Assembly: GCA_037577475.1 (NCBI GenBank)
Contig: CM075187.1
Location: 2,853,046-2,917,045, forward strand
Source: Chaunax sp. Z400
Lineage: Eukaryota; Chordata; Actinopteri; Lophiiformes; Chaunacidae
Direction: 5' to 3'
DNA length: 64,000 nucleotides
The translations under genes were made by a program, and so were the position numbers. A model generated the notes under the pieces. The model was not told where the DNA came from. It did no database searches and was given only the letters and a program-made list of their open reading frames with translations. Shown piece by piece: positions 36,700-49,766 of this stretch (its first letter is position 1; each line of letters starts with the position of its first letter).

Positions 36700-39600
36700 C
36701 ATCAAACTGCATCAAAGCATGCAGGCAGCTGTTACCCTTCTTGAAGACAAATTAAGAGACAACTCTATTGGGCGCCCACTGTAGACTGTCTGGGTGCTGA
36801 ACTGCCCTCAAAAATGAGTAATGTCAATATTAGTTGACAGCTGTGTTAACACCTAATTACACTTCATGCCACTACCATACAGCAACTTCTGCTAAATTTG
36901 CTTAAATTTAACTACATTTAACAGCTTAATTTGTTCTCTTTAATTTGCACCAATAATCCAACAATTTGTACAGAAAACAAAAGTTTAAAGTTATGAAATT
37001 ATGAAAAAAAAAGTTTCTCTAATCACAAAGACGTTCATGTTAAAATGGCTGCATAAAAACATGTCGTCTCAAACACCATCAAACCCAGTATGTATGTGGA
37101 GTCAACACACCAGGGACTGACAAATGAAATGTGACAGGCTTGTAAAACCTAATGCATCCAGCAGCCTCCTCCACTGATGGCAGAAACCACCTTTACTTTA
37201 CTACGTGTCAATGAGATTTCCAAAGACAGCCGGAAAATAGAGCCAAAACGACTTTATACTGCAGTGAACTGAGCTCAAATAATGTCAGAGCAGTGAACAG
37301 AGCCGAGTCAAAGAAGGCTTAGAAGGTTTTGGGAGCATTTGAAATGAATTAAGTATGAATTCCTGTGATTGACAACTTTAAAGATAATCTGAACTCTTCT
37401 AAAGAGACCAATTATCAGTAGAGCAAAACGTGTATTTAAATTCCCTTTGCTTTAAATAAAACTTAATTTAGCATGCTAACATTCTCTCCTGCCAAAGAAG
37501 AGACGGATGCTTGTGTGATGGCAGCCAAAGCACTTGTCCTAGATTAAACTGACAAATACTGGCAGCTAAAACGTGTTCATAAGTCAGAAGCTAAAAAGCA
37601 TTCTTCCTCATTAAAATGTATTTGGATGGTACGAAGGAAACCATTCATCACTGCGACTGTCACTCTTGTCAGCTGTGGTTGGCCAAAGATGGATCGGAAA
37701 GTAAAATAAACTTTGTACCAAATCCCATTGTATTCCCAAATAGGTCAATACTATTTTAAAGCATCTTAAAACCAGTTTGTCTGCTATGTCAATCAGCCTG
37801 ATGGTGGTAAAACAGAGGCTGATGTTTCATCGTCTCCATAAACAGAAACGACAGACACTCTGGATGCCGTGTATGTCTGAGGACTCACCACGATGGAAAA
37901 CCTTCAGTAAGGGTGGCCTGTGCAGCCCCCACTCCTCAACCATCATGGAAAACCATGAGCCGACATAGTGCTCACTCAGCACAAAGAGAACCGCATTTCC
38001 CCGAGTCTTCGAACCTGAACCTTCACACCGGTCTGTTGATCATTGTTGTTCCACATCTGTAAAAGTCCACGTCCTTGTACTTTTAATGGAACCACTTAAC
38101 TTTTCTGTACTTCCACAAATCCCCCCCTCTCTCCACCTTTCGTGTAAACGTAGTCATAGCAGGAGAAACCGCTGCACAAATTTGTCTGTGGGGACTTTAA
38201 CCACCAACATTTCATGCTTTCACTGCAAAATGGTAAAATGGTAGGTATCCCCAAAGAGACAAAACCACCTGCCACATAGTTCATAATTTACTGTTAAACG
38301 TTCTACATGGCAGGGCTGCACAGTAAATGAAAAAATCTTTAAAGTCTGAAATATCAACAAATGATATTTCACCAGATACACACAAATACTTTATCACAAT
38401 TTTCCTACAGAGTTGGTTCAGTCCGCTGCCACCCCTCCAGTGTCAGGAACACGTATGTGATTCTGCCGTTACTAACGATGTTAAACTGTCTGCTTAATTT
38501 ACTGTAAACATGCTTAAGAGACAAAACTATGATGAACTATGATAAAATGTTCACAGACGACCTTTTACTCCACGGCTGAGACGGAGACGATGATGAAATG
38601 ACGACAACGTCCTAAAACACCAACTGTGACTAAATTAACATGCAATATTGTTGACTAAAGAAGACAAGACTAAAATGTAGCTTAAAAAATAAAACCTTTA
38701 CCAAAACCTCTTTTTATTTTCGTCCACAAAAAAGAGGAGACAGAATATTATAGACATTAGGCGAGACCAAAGGACATGCGTCCAACCAGGGCATCTAGTA
38801 TCTGGTTCCCTCTAAAGGTTCCTCAGGATATCTGGAGCTCAGAGTCTCACAGTTTTATCTGGTAAACCAATGATTAGAGGTTTCGGGGCTGAAACCATCT
38901 CAATCTATTGTCAAACTTTAAATGGGTAAGAAGCGTAGTTCAACATAAATCAGCCACTCAGAACATGTTCCATGTCTGCATGTATTCCTTAAAGTGACAT
39001 CATCAGACCAGACCTGGCATTCATAATCATTCAACCTATTTTTAATCAGATAATGATCAGATAAATCTGACGTGGAAACAGTGAAATCAGAGGAAAATGA
39101 ACAAAAATATTGGTATTGGCTCAACGAGATAGATTGAAGTCTTAATAATAACCTGATGTCTTAGAAAAGACTAAAATGTCAACACTTTTCATTCAACTAG
39201 ACTAAAATACATTTCTCTGACTAACAAAAAGTTTTTTTTTTTAAAACAAGACATTTAGCCTATTAAAACAAAATTAAAACTATAGATTAACAGATTTCTT
39301 TGTAGATAAATAGGCAAATAGGAAAAAAGGAACTTTCTAAGTTTTCCTTTCATATTAAACAGCTAAAATGTTCCAACATGATGGGTTCGAATCAAATTTT
39401 TTTTACTTCACATTGTGTGTCCTGCAATGGGCCTATTGCACAAGAAACTTTTAACTGGTTATGAAACAGTTTCAGGTTATTACTGGTGCTTCTATATGAC
39501 CTGAGCAAACAAGATCATTAGCGAGAAGATTGGCTACTTCGATTGTTATTCTTAATATCTGTCACCAGGTTGGATTTTTGTGATTAGTGCTCAGGATGAA

Positions 39601-39920
39601 CTGACCCTGAAGAAAGAAGCTGCTCTGTAGTCTGGTGGTACTTCTGCATAGCCAGACAGCTGTAGACCATCTGGTTTATAACGTCAGATTTTATGTAGGC
39701 TATATTTTGACATTGGCATTTCTAGAGTATGTTGATAACTTCAGCTTGACAACATTACTATTACCAAGCAACCAAATATGTTGGATTACATGTAACTTAC
39801 AAACAGATTACCTCAACGCTATGCATCCTGCAAAAAGCTGTGTTTAATAAAGAACTAGAATGGCAATATAGGGAGCATAGGTCGAACAATCCTACACATC
39901 TCTGTTTAGCTTGCCTTTGT
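36700..39920. other. Intergenic DNA, no supported gene
   Basis: AT-rich, with no recognised domain or element end on either strand. The short open frames are not convincing. Confidence 0.4.
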
Positions 39921-39924
39921 GTGC

Positions 39925-40088
39925 ACCTACATCAAAATTTAACGGGTTCTTTCTTTGGTCATGCCCCATCTTTCCACCAAGTTGAAATTTGGAAATATGT
40001 CCAGCAGTTTTTGTATAATCCTGTTAACTAACCGATTAACCTACCAACGGACAAAGGTGAAAACATAACCTCCTTGGCGGAAGTAAAA
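39925..40088 (-). repeat. Family B repeat copy
   Basis: 'aaaatttaacgggttctttctttggtcatgccccatc', 'gcagtttttgtataatcctgttaac', 'acataacctccttggcggaag'. Reverse sense. Confidence 0.6.
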
Positions 40089-40502
40089 ATTTGCATGTTT
40101 CTTTAAATGGCTTCCATAACAAATGCAAGTGCTAGCAAGATGGCGGTGTTTACCGTTGCAGGCTGTGGTGCTCATACACCTTTGATCCAAAGGAGTAAAA
40201 GGTGTCCAAGAATCAGCAAATACATTTCCTTGTAGCTACTTTAATTATTCTAAAAAATAACTACATGCGTCTACCCTTTAAGAGAGGCAATGTGTGCATT
40301 TATCCAGGAGGCATATCAGTTTCACCTGCATAGGCCGGTTCACAACGAACATGGACTGGTGATGCATGGACTGACTGTCACATCATCTGAATCAGCATTT
40401 ACACCCAGCCAACTGAGCAATTTATTTTCTCCCATTTAGAGACCTGCATGGACATTTCACTGCAGCTCTACCTCAGGATTTATCAGGACTGCTTTACTCC
40501 AA

Positions 40503-40944
40503 ACTATTTCACTGCATGAACCTGGACTGTTTCACTGCATGAACCTGGACTGTTTCACTGTATGAACCTGGACTGTTTCACTGCATGAACCTGGACTGTT
40601 TCACTGTATGAACCTGGACTGTTTCACTGGATGAACCTGGACTGTTTCACTGGATGAACCTGGACTGTTTCACTGCATGAACCTGGACCGTTTCACTGCA
40701 TGAACCTGGACTTTTTCACTGCATGAACCTGAACCTGAACCTGAACCTGGACTGTGTGAACCCACTGCATGAACCTGGACTGTTTCACTGTATGAACCTG
40801 GACTGTATCACTATATGAACCTGGACTGTTTCATTGTATGACCCTGGACTGTTTCACTATATGAACCTGGACTGTTTCACTATATGAACCTGGACTGTTT
40901 CACTATATGAACCTGGACTGTTTCACTATATGAACCTGGACTGT
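40503..40944. repeat. 23-bp minisatellite, about 19 units
   Basis: The unit is CATGAACCTGGACTGTTTCACTG (shown broken: CATGAACCTGGA + CTGTTTCACTG), repeated head to tail. Variants at the bases before 'tgaacc' (GCA, GTA, GGA, ATA) are grouped: the last four units all read 'actata'. At about 40726-40752 a 6-bp sub-repeat, GAACCT, is expanded to four copies. The unit length is not a multiple of three, so it does not encode a peptide repeat. It lies between angptl2 and zbtb34. Confidence 0.93.
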
Positions 40945-42099
40945 TTTGATAACACTTACTGTGTAGGAGAGGAAACTTTTCCATAATAAAAGTCCTGTTT
41001 TCCACTTGATTTAAACCAGAGTCATGGCAAACTCTTTTCATGAAAGCAGACAGTAAAACTGTGCAATTAAATGAAATTATATAATTTTTATCATTAAGTG
41101 GGGTTATTATAATAAACTAACATTTGCATTTAAACTGAATCGTTTCTCCTGAAATGAAACGGTCACCAAAACACATTTGATTTTATGTGTCTGCAGAGTG
41201 AATCCATCTTTCTGCCATCTCGTTTCCCCTCTCCATTCTGTTCTCCATCTGACTGTCATAACTTATCAGACATACTGCGGTGCGACAGCTATGCTATCAT
41301 TTCAGTGTCTGCTTCACTGCTCTGTCTCTGTCACATCTATGTAATGGAGAATTCCACTGAAGTGACACTTGAGCTCAGCATATCATTATGAATGTCACAC
41401 TGCAAGTCAGCAAAAACACAACTCCAACAAAAGGTTGCAATAAAATGCAGTAATTAAGTTATTAAGTTAAGTTAAGAAAAGCAGAAATGATTGTGGTGAA
41501 GTTTCTCTTTGGGGGAATAGACACATTGTGTATTACTTGCGGCGTGGAACTATTTAATTTGAGTTTTTTTTTTTTTTTCTTCCAAGAGCTCAGCATTTCC
41601 AGCAGTGGAGATGTGAGATGTTTACGTGTAGCTTTACAGCCAATATGCCACGATCACAGTATCATGTTCATCCATAACCTATAGGAGTCCTCTGCTGGGA
41701 ACTATGGAGGAAATCTTAGGGGGGATGGACGGGAGGAATTTTCTTCAGCACAAATGGAAATTTTCATTTTGTATGGTTTTGCTGTGTTGCAGTATTTCAC
41801 AGCCTCAACGAAGCTTTGTTAGCGAGGTAGACAAAGATCACTCACAGGCTACGCAATTAATGTTTCCTTGGTGACTGTACTCAGTTTGGTACGAGTCACA
41901 TTTTTCCATGTGGAGCCTGTGACCTCTGAGAGCAAAACTCTGTTCACTCTGCATTTTTAGCCCGCAGCTCTGTATGAATAATTGCACACAGACGCAGGAC
42001 ACAGAGACACACATCCAAACATCATTAACATCTGGCAGTGGTTTCATAAATCCATAAGAAAAACAACATTTCATTCAGTTAAGTCAAATATATTTTTAG

Positions 42100-42900
42100 C
42101 TGCAACAAAAATCTATAAAGCACTCAGAGAGCATATAGCTCTGCCACCGCAAACGCCACTAAAACCTGAACAATCGGAAAATAGTTTCCAGGCTATGTCA
42201 AAACAAAATCACTGGAACAACCGTTTATCAGCGGGCATCTCAAAGAGGGAACTGGTGAATGTGCACATCTGTATCAGCTGTTGTATCATTGCACACTACA
42301 GTGATGTCGCCATGATGACATCACTTTACTCAGATCTGTCTCACGCCAAATCAAGTAACACCACCCAATTCCATGACCCTGGAAATCTACTCCTGGCAGT
42401 TTGTCATCAATAGTTTATGAGTTATCAACAAAAACATGATTTTATATAATGGTGGATCTATTTTTCATCTAGATATAACTTCTTACCTTTAACAGATGAA
42501 TGAAATCCATTTAATCAGCTACATATTAGCATCAGTGTCATGTCTCTACAGCTCTCTGTTACTGTACTGCGACCTGATACATAAAGACCCCTGCAAATAT
42601 AGATTTCAATCTCCAAAAATCCAGATTATGATCCAGATTATGATCCAGATCTGGATCCAATTATGCATACTGGTGGAACATCATGAGAGTCCACACCTGG
42701 ATATTTCTTATTTGATTGACCTGTAATAATTTTTCATGATATTGAAATCTCACAATGATGAATAAAGTAAAAAGTGATCCAGAATCAACAAAAGGCATCT
42801 AAATTTTTTAACACAACTCTTCCTTGGCCTCGGATCCACCTCTACAAAAATTCAATCAAAAACTGTTGACATTTTTTCACGATATCTTGCAGATGAAGAG
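42100..42900. repeat. Family C repeat (longest copy)
   Basis: 'caatcggaaaatagtttccaggctatgtc' (shared with 25483), then 'catgaccctggaaatctactcctggca' and 'agtttatgagttatcaac' (shared with 2320-2375). Then 'ccagattatgatccagattatgatccagatc' and a reverse-sense end with 'ttccttggcctcggatccacctctac'. It overlaps a 143-codon open frame (41982-42413, +) with no domain, which I do not call a gene. Confidence 0.6.
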
Positions 42901-43562
42901 AGACAGAAATGTTATATTTTATTGTTTAAGTATTACGACTATATATCAGTATGTAAAACACATTTTGTGTAGGAGTCGTCCAGAGTTCTAGAATCTGATG
43001 TAACTCAAGACTAAAGTAACAACAAATCCATCAAATTCTCAAAAACAGAATCGACTACTTCTTGCTGATAATGAAGTGACTGTTTATGCTCTTTAAGAAA
43101 CAAGCTGTGGACACAGCAGCACACCAAGGGCCTCTGACTTGACTGTGAGTTAAGACTATTGGATCACCTCCAGCGCAACAGATTGACTCAGTTTTAATAA
43201 AGGAAAATATGAACAGCATGAAAGAGCTTATAATGAGAAAAGGAGGGGTTTCTAAGAATCTGACAGATGTTCCCGTTTTTCTGGATTTTGGTTAACATAT
43301 CTTGCCAACTCTGCGACGCACTCTTACCCTAAATCAGCTCAGCTTTTTCCTCACTCAGCTATGGTCATATAATTGAATTGAGTGTGGAGAGATATACAAC
43401 AGAATTCATCCAACTTCATTTTTCACCATGTGCTTAAAGTCACTAATAGATTATTGCTATGCAGTTTAAAAAAATCATTATAACGTCACTAAGACTGATC
43501 TAGAAAGGTTTATATTCAGAAGGGTTAGCAGGGTAACCCATTTTCATTCACAGTGGCTGCAG

Positions 43563-43775
43563 GTAAAAATGAAAATGAAAAATTCACTCTATCTACTCAA
43601 CCCCATGTTGAAGATAAATAAGGTAAAGTTTCTTATTCACAAAGTATTTGTGGAGCATCACAGCTAAACAGCTTCTCCTAAAAACAGAAGATCTGAAATT
43701 GATTTAAAAAGATGTCATTCAGACCCTTTTTTAAGCAGAAATTTCCGCTGTAGCCTCTAAGCTAAACCCTCATCT
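43563..43775 (+). repeat. Family A repeat fragment
   Basis: 'aaaaattcactctatctactcaaccccatgttg', 'gtaaagtttcttattcacaaagtatttgtggagc', 'attgatttaaaaagatgtc', 'gctgtagcctctaagctaaa' match 49790-50080 in order. The ends are missing. Confidence 0.6.
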
Positions 43776-44403
43776 GTAGTGGTGCTCTTTTAAAACTCAC
43801 TTCAGCCTGAATTTGCTATATTATTTTTATTTTATAATATTATGTATTATTATTTGGATTATTTGCAATGGAAACACAAAGGACTAGGTCACAAAGGTCA
43901 CTTCCTTAGCCTACTTTGCGTCATCATTAGCAGAAACCATAAAGAAACCGATTGCGTGACGACTCGCTAGCTAGCTAGCTAACTAGCATAAATTCAGATA
44001 CTTCACGTTACAAAGCATCGCCATCAGTCACATACTATTAAGAGATGTTAGCTCACCTGCTAGCTGTGGTGCTTGTTAGCTCCGTTTTCAACATTTCCTC
44101 CATTCTGTCTGGTGTAGTTAGCATTCACAGGTGGAGCACACCTGCGGAGTGATCTCAGTCAGTGCTGTTTGAGTCAAAAGGTCATAGGTAACTTTGCTAA
44201 ATTGACACTTTACATGGACTATTTCCTAACCCTGAACCCTCTAATGGCCTCTTAGCTAAAGAATGTATTCCTCCAGGGATAAAAGAACCTGACATTTTCA
44301 TCTCATGTTGATGGAATCCTCTCACCTGTTTTCTTCTTCACTCCTTCCTCCCAAATCCCTGGGGGGCAACACCTCATCCAGAGAGCAGTGATGTCATCGT
44401 GAC

Positions 44404-45150
44404 CAGGGGCATGACCGGCATGACCAGGTGTACCCAGAAATATTCCACTAGTACAGAAATATTCCACTAGTACAGAAATAGGCCACTGTCAGTGTTTTCA
44501 TGCTAGATAAACATAATAGAATGTTTAGTATTCTCATAATAGAGTGTTTAGTGTTCTTAGCTGTATTACATCCATGCCAACACTAATTTGACAGACCCTG
44601 TTAGTAAGTTAAAGTCAATCCTAAAATGTTTTTTTTTTTTAAACAAGTTAAACGGTTCTTATGGCGCAAGTTGCAGAATCAATCTTACAATGTGTACATA
44701 ACTACTTGGTAATTTTAACTTGGTGCTAATTATTTGAATATTTTTATGTCTAGTGTTTTTAAATTTTGAATATTTCTTATTTATTGCCTGTTCTTTATAA
44801 AGTTTCACAGAACACCACATTGGAAATGGAAATGAAATGGAGTGTATATTATACGGTTCACATTTATAATTGCCAGTGACCTGAATGTGAACCTTCAAGA
44901 TATCCAAACCTGATCTGAGCAAAAAAATCAGAAATAAAAAATGAGGCTTGTAAAGTGAACGTAGCCAAAGTGACTCAAATCTGATTTGAAAAGATCCGAT
45001 TTTTGTGCTCACACAGCCCTGAGAAAAAAATCTGATTTGTTACCAATCTAAATATATCCACTGCCAAATAAACAAAGTTGTTGTTTCTGGGGCACAGCAG
45101 ATCAATACTGGGGCATGGGCCCCAGTAAAATGGGTCTAGTGACGCCCCTG
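44404..45150. mobile_element. hAT-like non-autonomous element, CAGGGGC ends
   Basis: It starts CAGGGGCATGAC and ends 'gtgacgcccctg', whose complement is CAGGGGCGTCAC. The 8-bp flanks ATCGTGAC and GTTATGAC agree at 5 of 8 positions, a plausible decayed hAT target duplication. A tandem pair of 'agaaatattccactagtac' lies near the left end and a T-tract at 44630-44640. 747 bp, no intact transposase. Confidence 0.6.
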
Positions 45151-46374
45151 GTTATGACACATTTTCAACCGCCAGCCAACCCACAAGAATCAGCTCCACA
45201 TAAGGCTTATTGCAATAATTTAAAACAACATTAGATTATTTTTAAAGCTCTATTTATTCTGTAAGAGAGCCCCTCAAAATCACCCAATCAGGACAGTGAG
45301 ATTAGGTTTCCATTAAATCTGCTGTAGCAGGGCATAAACTACCCATTCTGAACAGATCTGATGACCCACCGTCATTTTCTAGTTGCAAAACTGTCATGTA
45401 AAACTAAGGATGACCATGAAAGTATTAACCAATGTGTGAAACAGTGATGATGTCTAGCAGCTAGTGTTTGAGAGCCACAGTGCATCATACCCACAGAATG
45501 CAGTTTAAGACTCAGCAGTGGAAAGAAGGCTACCTCGGGTCTCCTGGCCTTGTGTTTTGTGGTTCTTTTTATTCTCGTATTCCACTGAACAGAGCACATT
45601 AGCCTATTATTTTAGCATCAGATGTCTGTGCAGCCATATAACGCTGTCATTTAAACCATTCATGCAGAGCGGTGCACATTTTGTATCAGTAAAATATATT
45701 TGACAAAATATTTTAGAGCTACTAAACATTCTTAGTGAAGAATCTGGAGCCTGCAACTATTTTAGGAAAATATCAGTGAAGCACAAAGAGGCCAATTTGG
45801 TGGTTTATTAGTCACTTGGCTGCCATATGGTCTGACTTTTTGTGAAAGCCACATACAGTAGTAACACTATGGGAGGCTGGGGTGCAGCTGTGCCACTTTC
45901 TGAATATATTTCTCCCTTTGGGTGCATTTTCCACACCACAGTCAGGAGAGGAGAAATAACACTGCTGAGGATTAGGCAGAGAATTTGACTGGTAATCCAG
46001 CAGGAAAAGGTTTGGTGATAAATTAAATTAATTACCTGCCATTTGAGAATAAAGTCATTTATAGTTTTATATTCTACTAAAGTTGGCCTATTTTCCACAA
46101 GCAGGAAGTCGTCTCTTTCAGCCATCTGGTTGGCTAATTCTTATAACAAAACATACATAACCTCATTTTTACACCAGTAGTCAAATGTTTAGTGACATTC
46201 TGTGATTCGTATATTCATGTTAAGATTAAATTGCAGGATTTCTGGCATTAAAGCTGAGGTAGTTTTTAAGGTGTATTTGTTATTCTCTAGCTCCCTCAAG
46301 AGGGTCAAAGTTGCACATGCATCAGGTATTCCTCCAGATGGCATTTCATGCACACCCTAAGCTCATTCTACATA

Positions 46375-47356
46375 CTGTTGGAAGCAAAATTATTCAACCC
46401 CCAGTGTGTATTAGAGATTATTATTAACAAAACTCTTCTATATATCAGCTGTTTGCAATAACTAAATCACACAAGAACAGATTAAATAGACCAATACATC
46501 AGATATTAAAGTGTTTTTCCCTAAATCTAAGCCAAAAGTCTCCTTTCCCTGACTCCTCAGTCTCTAAATGATCCTTAATGACCAGCGTCTCTAGTTCTTT
46601 GTAGACCCTTTAGCTGCTATGACCTGCTGCAAACCTGATGCAGATCCAGACACCAGCTTCTGGCAGCGTTCCTGAGGAATCTTAGCCCATTCCTCCTGGA
46701 CAAAGGCCTCCAGTTCTGGAATATTCCTTGTTTACCTGCTGCAACCACCTTCTTCAGATCCCACCAGAGATTTTCTCTGGATTCCAGTCAGGCGACTGTG
46801 ACGGCCTCTAGAATGATCCAGGACTTCTTCTGAAACCAGGCCTTGGTGGACTCTGAGGTCTGCTTGGGATCAGCTTAGCTTCATCTTCCTCACAGATGGA
46901 GACGTTTTCTTCTAGGATTTCCTGATCCTTGATTGAATCCATCTGACCCTCTACAGGCTGCAGGTTTCCAGTGGTCCAGGAAGCAAAGCAGCCCCAGAGC
47001 CTCATTGATCCACCGCCATGCTTCACTGTAGGTAGGCTGTTCTTTTCAGCATCAGCTTCATTCTTCCTCCTCCAGACATACCGCTGATCCAGAGGCCCCA
47101 AAAGTTCCAGTTTGGTTTCATGGCTCCACAGAACAGCATCCAGAACTTCTGGGTCTGATCTAGATGGTTCTGAGCTACTGGAGCTCACTTTGGCTTTGAA
47201 GGCTTGAATGACCTGATTTGAAGACTGCCGTAAAAGTAGCATCGATCGATTTAAAACTGTTCTTGTTTGATTTGATTCTTGCAAACAGCTGATAAATAGA
47301 CTTTCCATTAAACCTGATATACAATGGAGGCTGAATAATTTTCCTTCTAACTACAG
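46375..47356 (-). mobile_element. Degraded Tc1/mariner transposon
   Basis: The ends are inverted: left 'ctgttggaagcaaaattattcaaccccc' and right (complement) 'ctgtagttagaaggaaaattattcagcctcc'. The left is preceded by TA (46373-46374), the Tc1/mariner target. The interior encodes recognisable transposase pieces on the - strand. About 982 bp against roughly 1.2-1.6 kb for complete fish Tc1 elements, so internal sequence has been lost. Confidence 0.85.
46808..47308 (-). pseudogene. Tc1-like transposase remnant
   Basis: A 166-codon frame contains 'ETKLELLG', 'RYVWRRKNEAD', 'PTVKHGGGSMRLWGCF' and 'ILEENV', the central Tc1 transposase motifs. The catalytic Asp before ETK is His. The segment with the second catalytic Asp (normally 'QDNDPKHT') is deleted, and the frame shifts to unrelated residues after ILEENV. 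C-terminal pieces ('EEWAKIPQERCQKL' and 'GLQQVIAAKG' in another frame) continue at about 46600-46720. It cannot be active. Confidence 0.88.
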
Positions 47357-49766
47357 GATGGCTCTTCCTCTTCCCTTCCACATGGAGTTTTCATACACAG
47401 GTAAATACAAACGTGAACAATTCTTTGTTGAGACACAAAATACAAATCAGAGCCAAATCAGCGTCTTTATTTTACAAACGCATTATTCTGTTGACATTTT
47501 TTCATATAATAAAAAAGCAATTTACAAGCTTAAGAAACAAAATGAAGCAGCACAGAATGATTATGAGTAAAATATATAATTTGAATAAATATATTTTATT
47601 TCATGCTATAAAATAAATTCATAAATGGCAATAGATACAACGTCAGCTCTAGCTAGCTTCATTTACTTCATAGTTGTACAAAACAGTAGAGTTCTGAGGT
47701 TCACAGTTGGGTTTGTGAGGTTGTGTGTAGAGTGGACAAAAAAAAAGAGAAGGAGCAGTTCTGCTACCGCGGTTCGGTTCGGGGTCTCCGGCGCTCCTCG
47801 AACTTCAGCTCTAAGGGAATTATGGGCTCATTGAGACCTTGAGGCAGAGAGTTTGGGAACTGACTGACGACCTGAAGAGAAGTGCACAATTATACTACGG
47901 ACATAAGATGCATGTCCAATGAGACCACGTTCAACACTATATATACCCTGAGTTCTAAGTTGTTTTTTTGCCTTGTCACAAAATTAGCCAGAGACATATA
48001 GTGCAGAGTTTAGGGTTAGCTGGACTGAAAACGTCCCGTCTGACACTGAACAACTACAGTCTCAACGCCCGAGGAGCTAAAGGAGACCACCGAACCTCCA
48101 CATGACAACAGACGCCCGGCTCCCCAACAGTGGCTTTACAGCCCAAAAATCCCTTTAACACAGCTGGAGGTGCAACTCTGTACAGTGCCACCGAGTTTGA
48201 CGACTGAACCACGCGCTCAGTTCTCGTGTTGCAGTTAATGACTACCACTGGATTCTTGATTTAAAACAGCAACACCACTTTTTTCATTCATATTTATTTA
48301 TTTTTTTCTGAAGAGGAAGTTGTCCAAAGTTTCAGAAAATATATAAAATATATCAAATTGTCCTACATTGATTCAGCTCCCTGACATTCGGTTTGTTTCA
48401 GGCCAATATTCCAATAAGGTTTGATGACACTACTTTTAAAAAGGTTATTGCTTTTTTTTTTAAATACATATAATACACAGTGGACAGAAACTGACAGAAA
48501 AGCTATGGAAGACTTTTTTTCTAAGCCTGTATCAGTGTTTGTAAACTACCTGAAGTTGAGTTTTATTATAAAAAGAACAGGACGAGCTGCAATTTCAAAA
48601 AAGTAGTCCGACAGCCTTCCTTGTAAACACTTCCTTTTTGATTACTCGTGGCCCATAATGCATCTCCTGTTCTTCTCGGAGGTGTGGAGCGAAAATTCGT
48701 GTCAAGTTCAGTCGGTTCTGTATCGCGCAAGTAGTGAAAAATATTTAAACACTTGCCCCTCCATTCCTCTATGAGGTTTCTATGGACTTATTTGATTAGA
48801 AAATATTTCTGACAAGTCTAAAAGCACCATTTCAGGGGGAAAGGTCCCTAACAAAGTGATTGAGGCCATTTTATCTGAGTCTGTTAAGGATAACAAAGAA
48901 AAACTAGACTTTCCGGATGGACTTTAAGGGCACAATCAATGAAGCAAATGCAACAAAACTCAAGTTTTAAAAAACTCATTGGCAATTTTATACAAGTTTG
49001 TGGTTGATCAACGTGCAATTAAGCTACAGTATAATGGTTTTCTCTCCACGGATCAGTTTAGTATTTCCTAAATATCCAAGCAGATGCGCCGAGAAAACGG
49101 AGAGGAAGCAGATTTCTCATGCATCTCCTTCTTTCAATGAATGCCTAAAACTATAGTACACTGCTAAGATTGTCCTCAGTGGGTGGAGAGGAGAGGAGGG
49201 GTACAGTATAGTCTCTAAATGTGGAGGAAGTGCCTCGAAGGGAACAAGTCTGCCTCATATGATTGTAATCAACTGCTACAAAAATCATCCATCGCATGAC
49301 ATGAATGAATCAAATGATTAAAACAAAAAAATGTGGGGATAGGATCAGGAAAAACTACACAAAAAAAGGGCATGAATTTATTTCTACGCATTCTTGGCAT
49401 CACTTTAAAATAAACGATGTAGCCGTATTTCTTTTTTTTTAATAATCTCTCTTTTCAATCCATTAAAAAATGGAGGCACAGGAACCAAAGTGCCAGAATC
49501 TACAATGTAAAGCTTGTGGCAAGGCACTCGTTTAAAGATGCCACTTTCTGTGTCATGTATCCTCCTCTGCTTACATTGGTTTTAAACTATTACAATACCT
49601 ATTGCACAACTTTTCTATTGTCAGCTTTTTATGGCTTCACACATGATATTTATGTCTTAGCAAATTTTTCAAATTTTACACAAGTGATTGTTAGAAGCTG
49701 GGAAACGTACATTCCTTGCAAATAGCAATGAACTAGTCCTACATTAAATCACAACTCTATTTTTTC
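47357..49766. other. Intergenic DNA with a local GC-rich patch
   Basis: No supported gene. 47755-47835 and 48055-48240 are locally GC- and CpG-richer ('accgcggttcggttcgggg', 'cgcccgaggagc'). Because ralgps1 would start on the - strand in this interval in other vertebrates, this is where a promoter would be sought, but no exon is recognisable. Parts of 48300-49766 could belong to the zbtb34 3' UTR. Confidence 0.35.

Noticed and set aside
40503..40944. CRISPR array or coding tandem repeat
   Set aside because: Head-to-tail units without unique spacers, in a vertebrate genome. The unit of 23 bp breaks any reading frame.
41982..42413. 143-codon + strand frame as a gene
   Set aside because: It overlaps a dispersed repeat (family C) with copies at 2230 and 25440. 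No domain.
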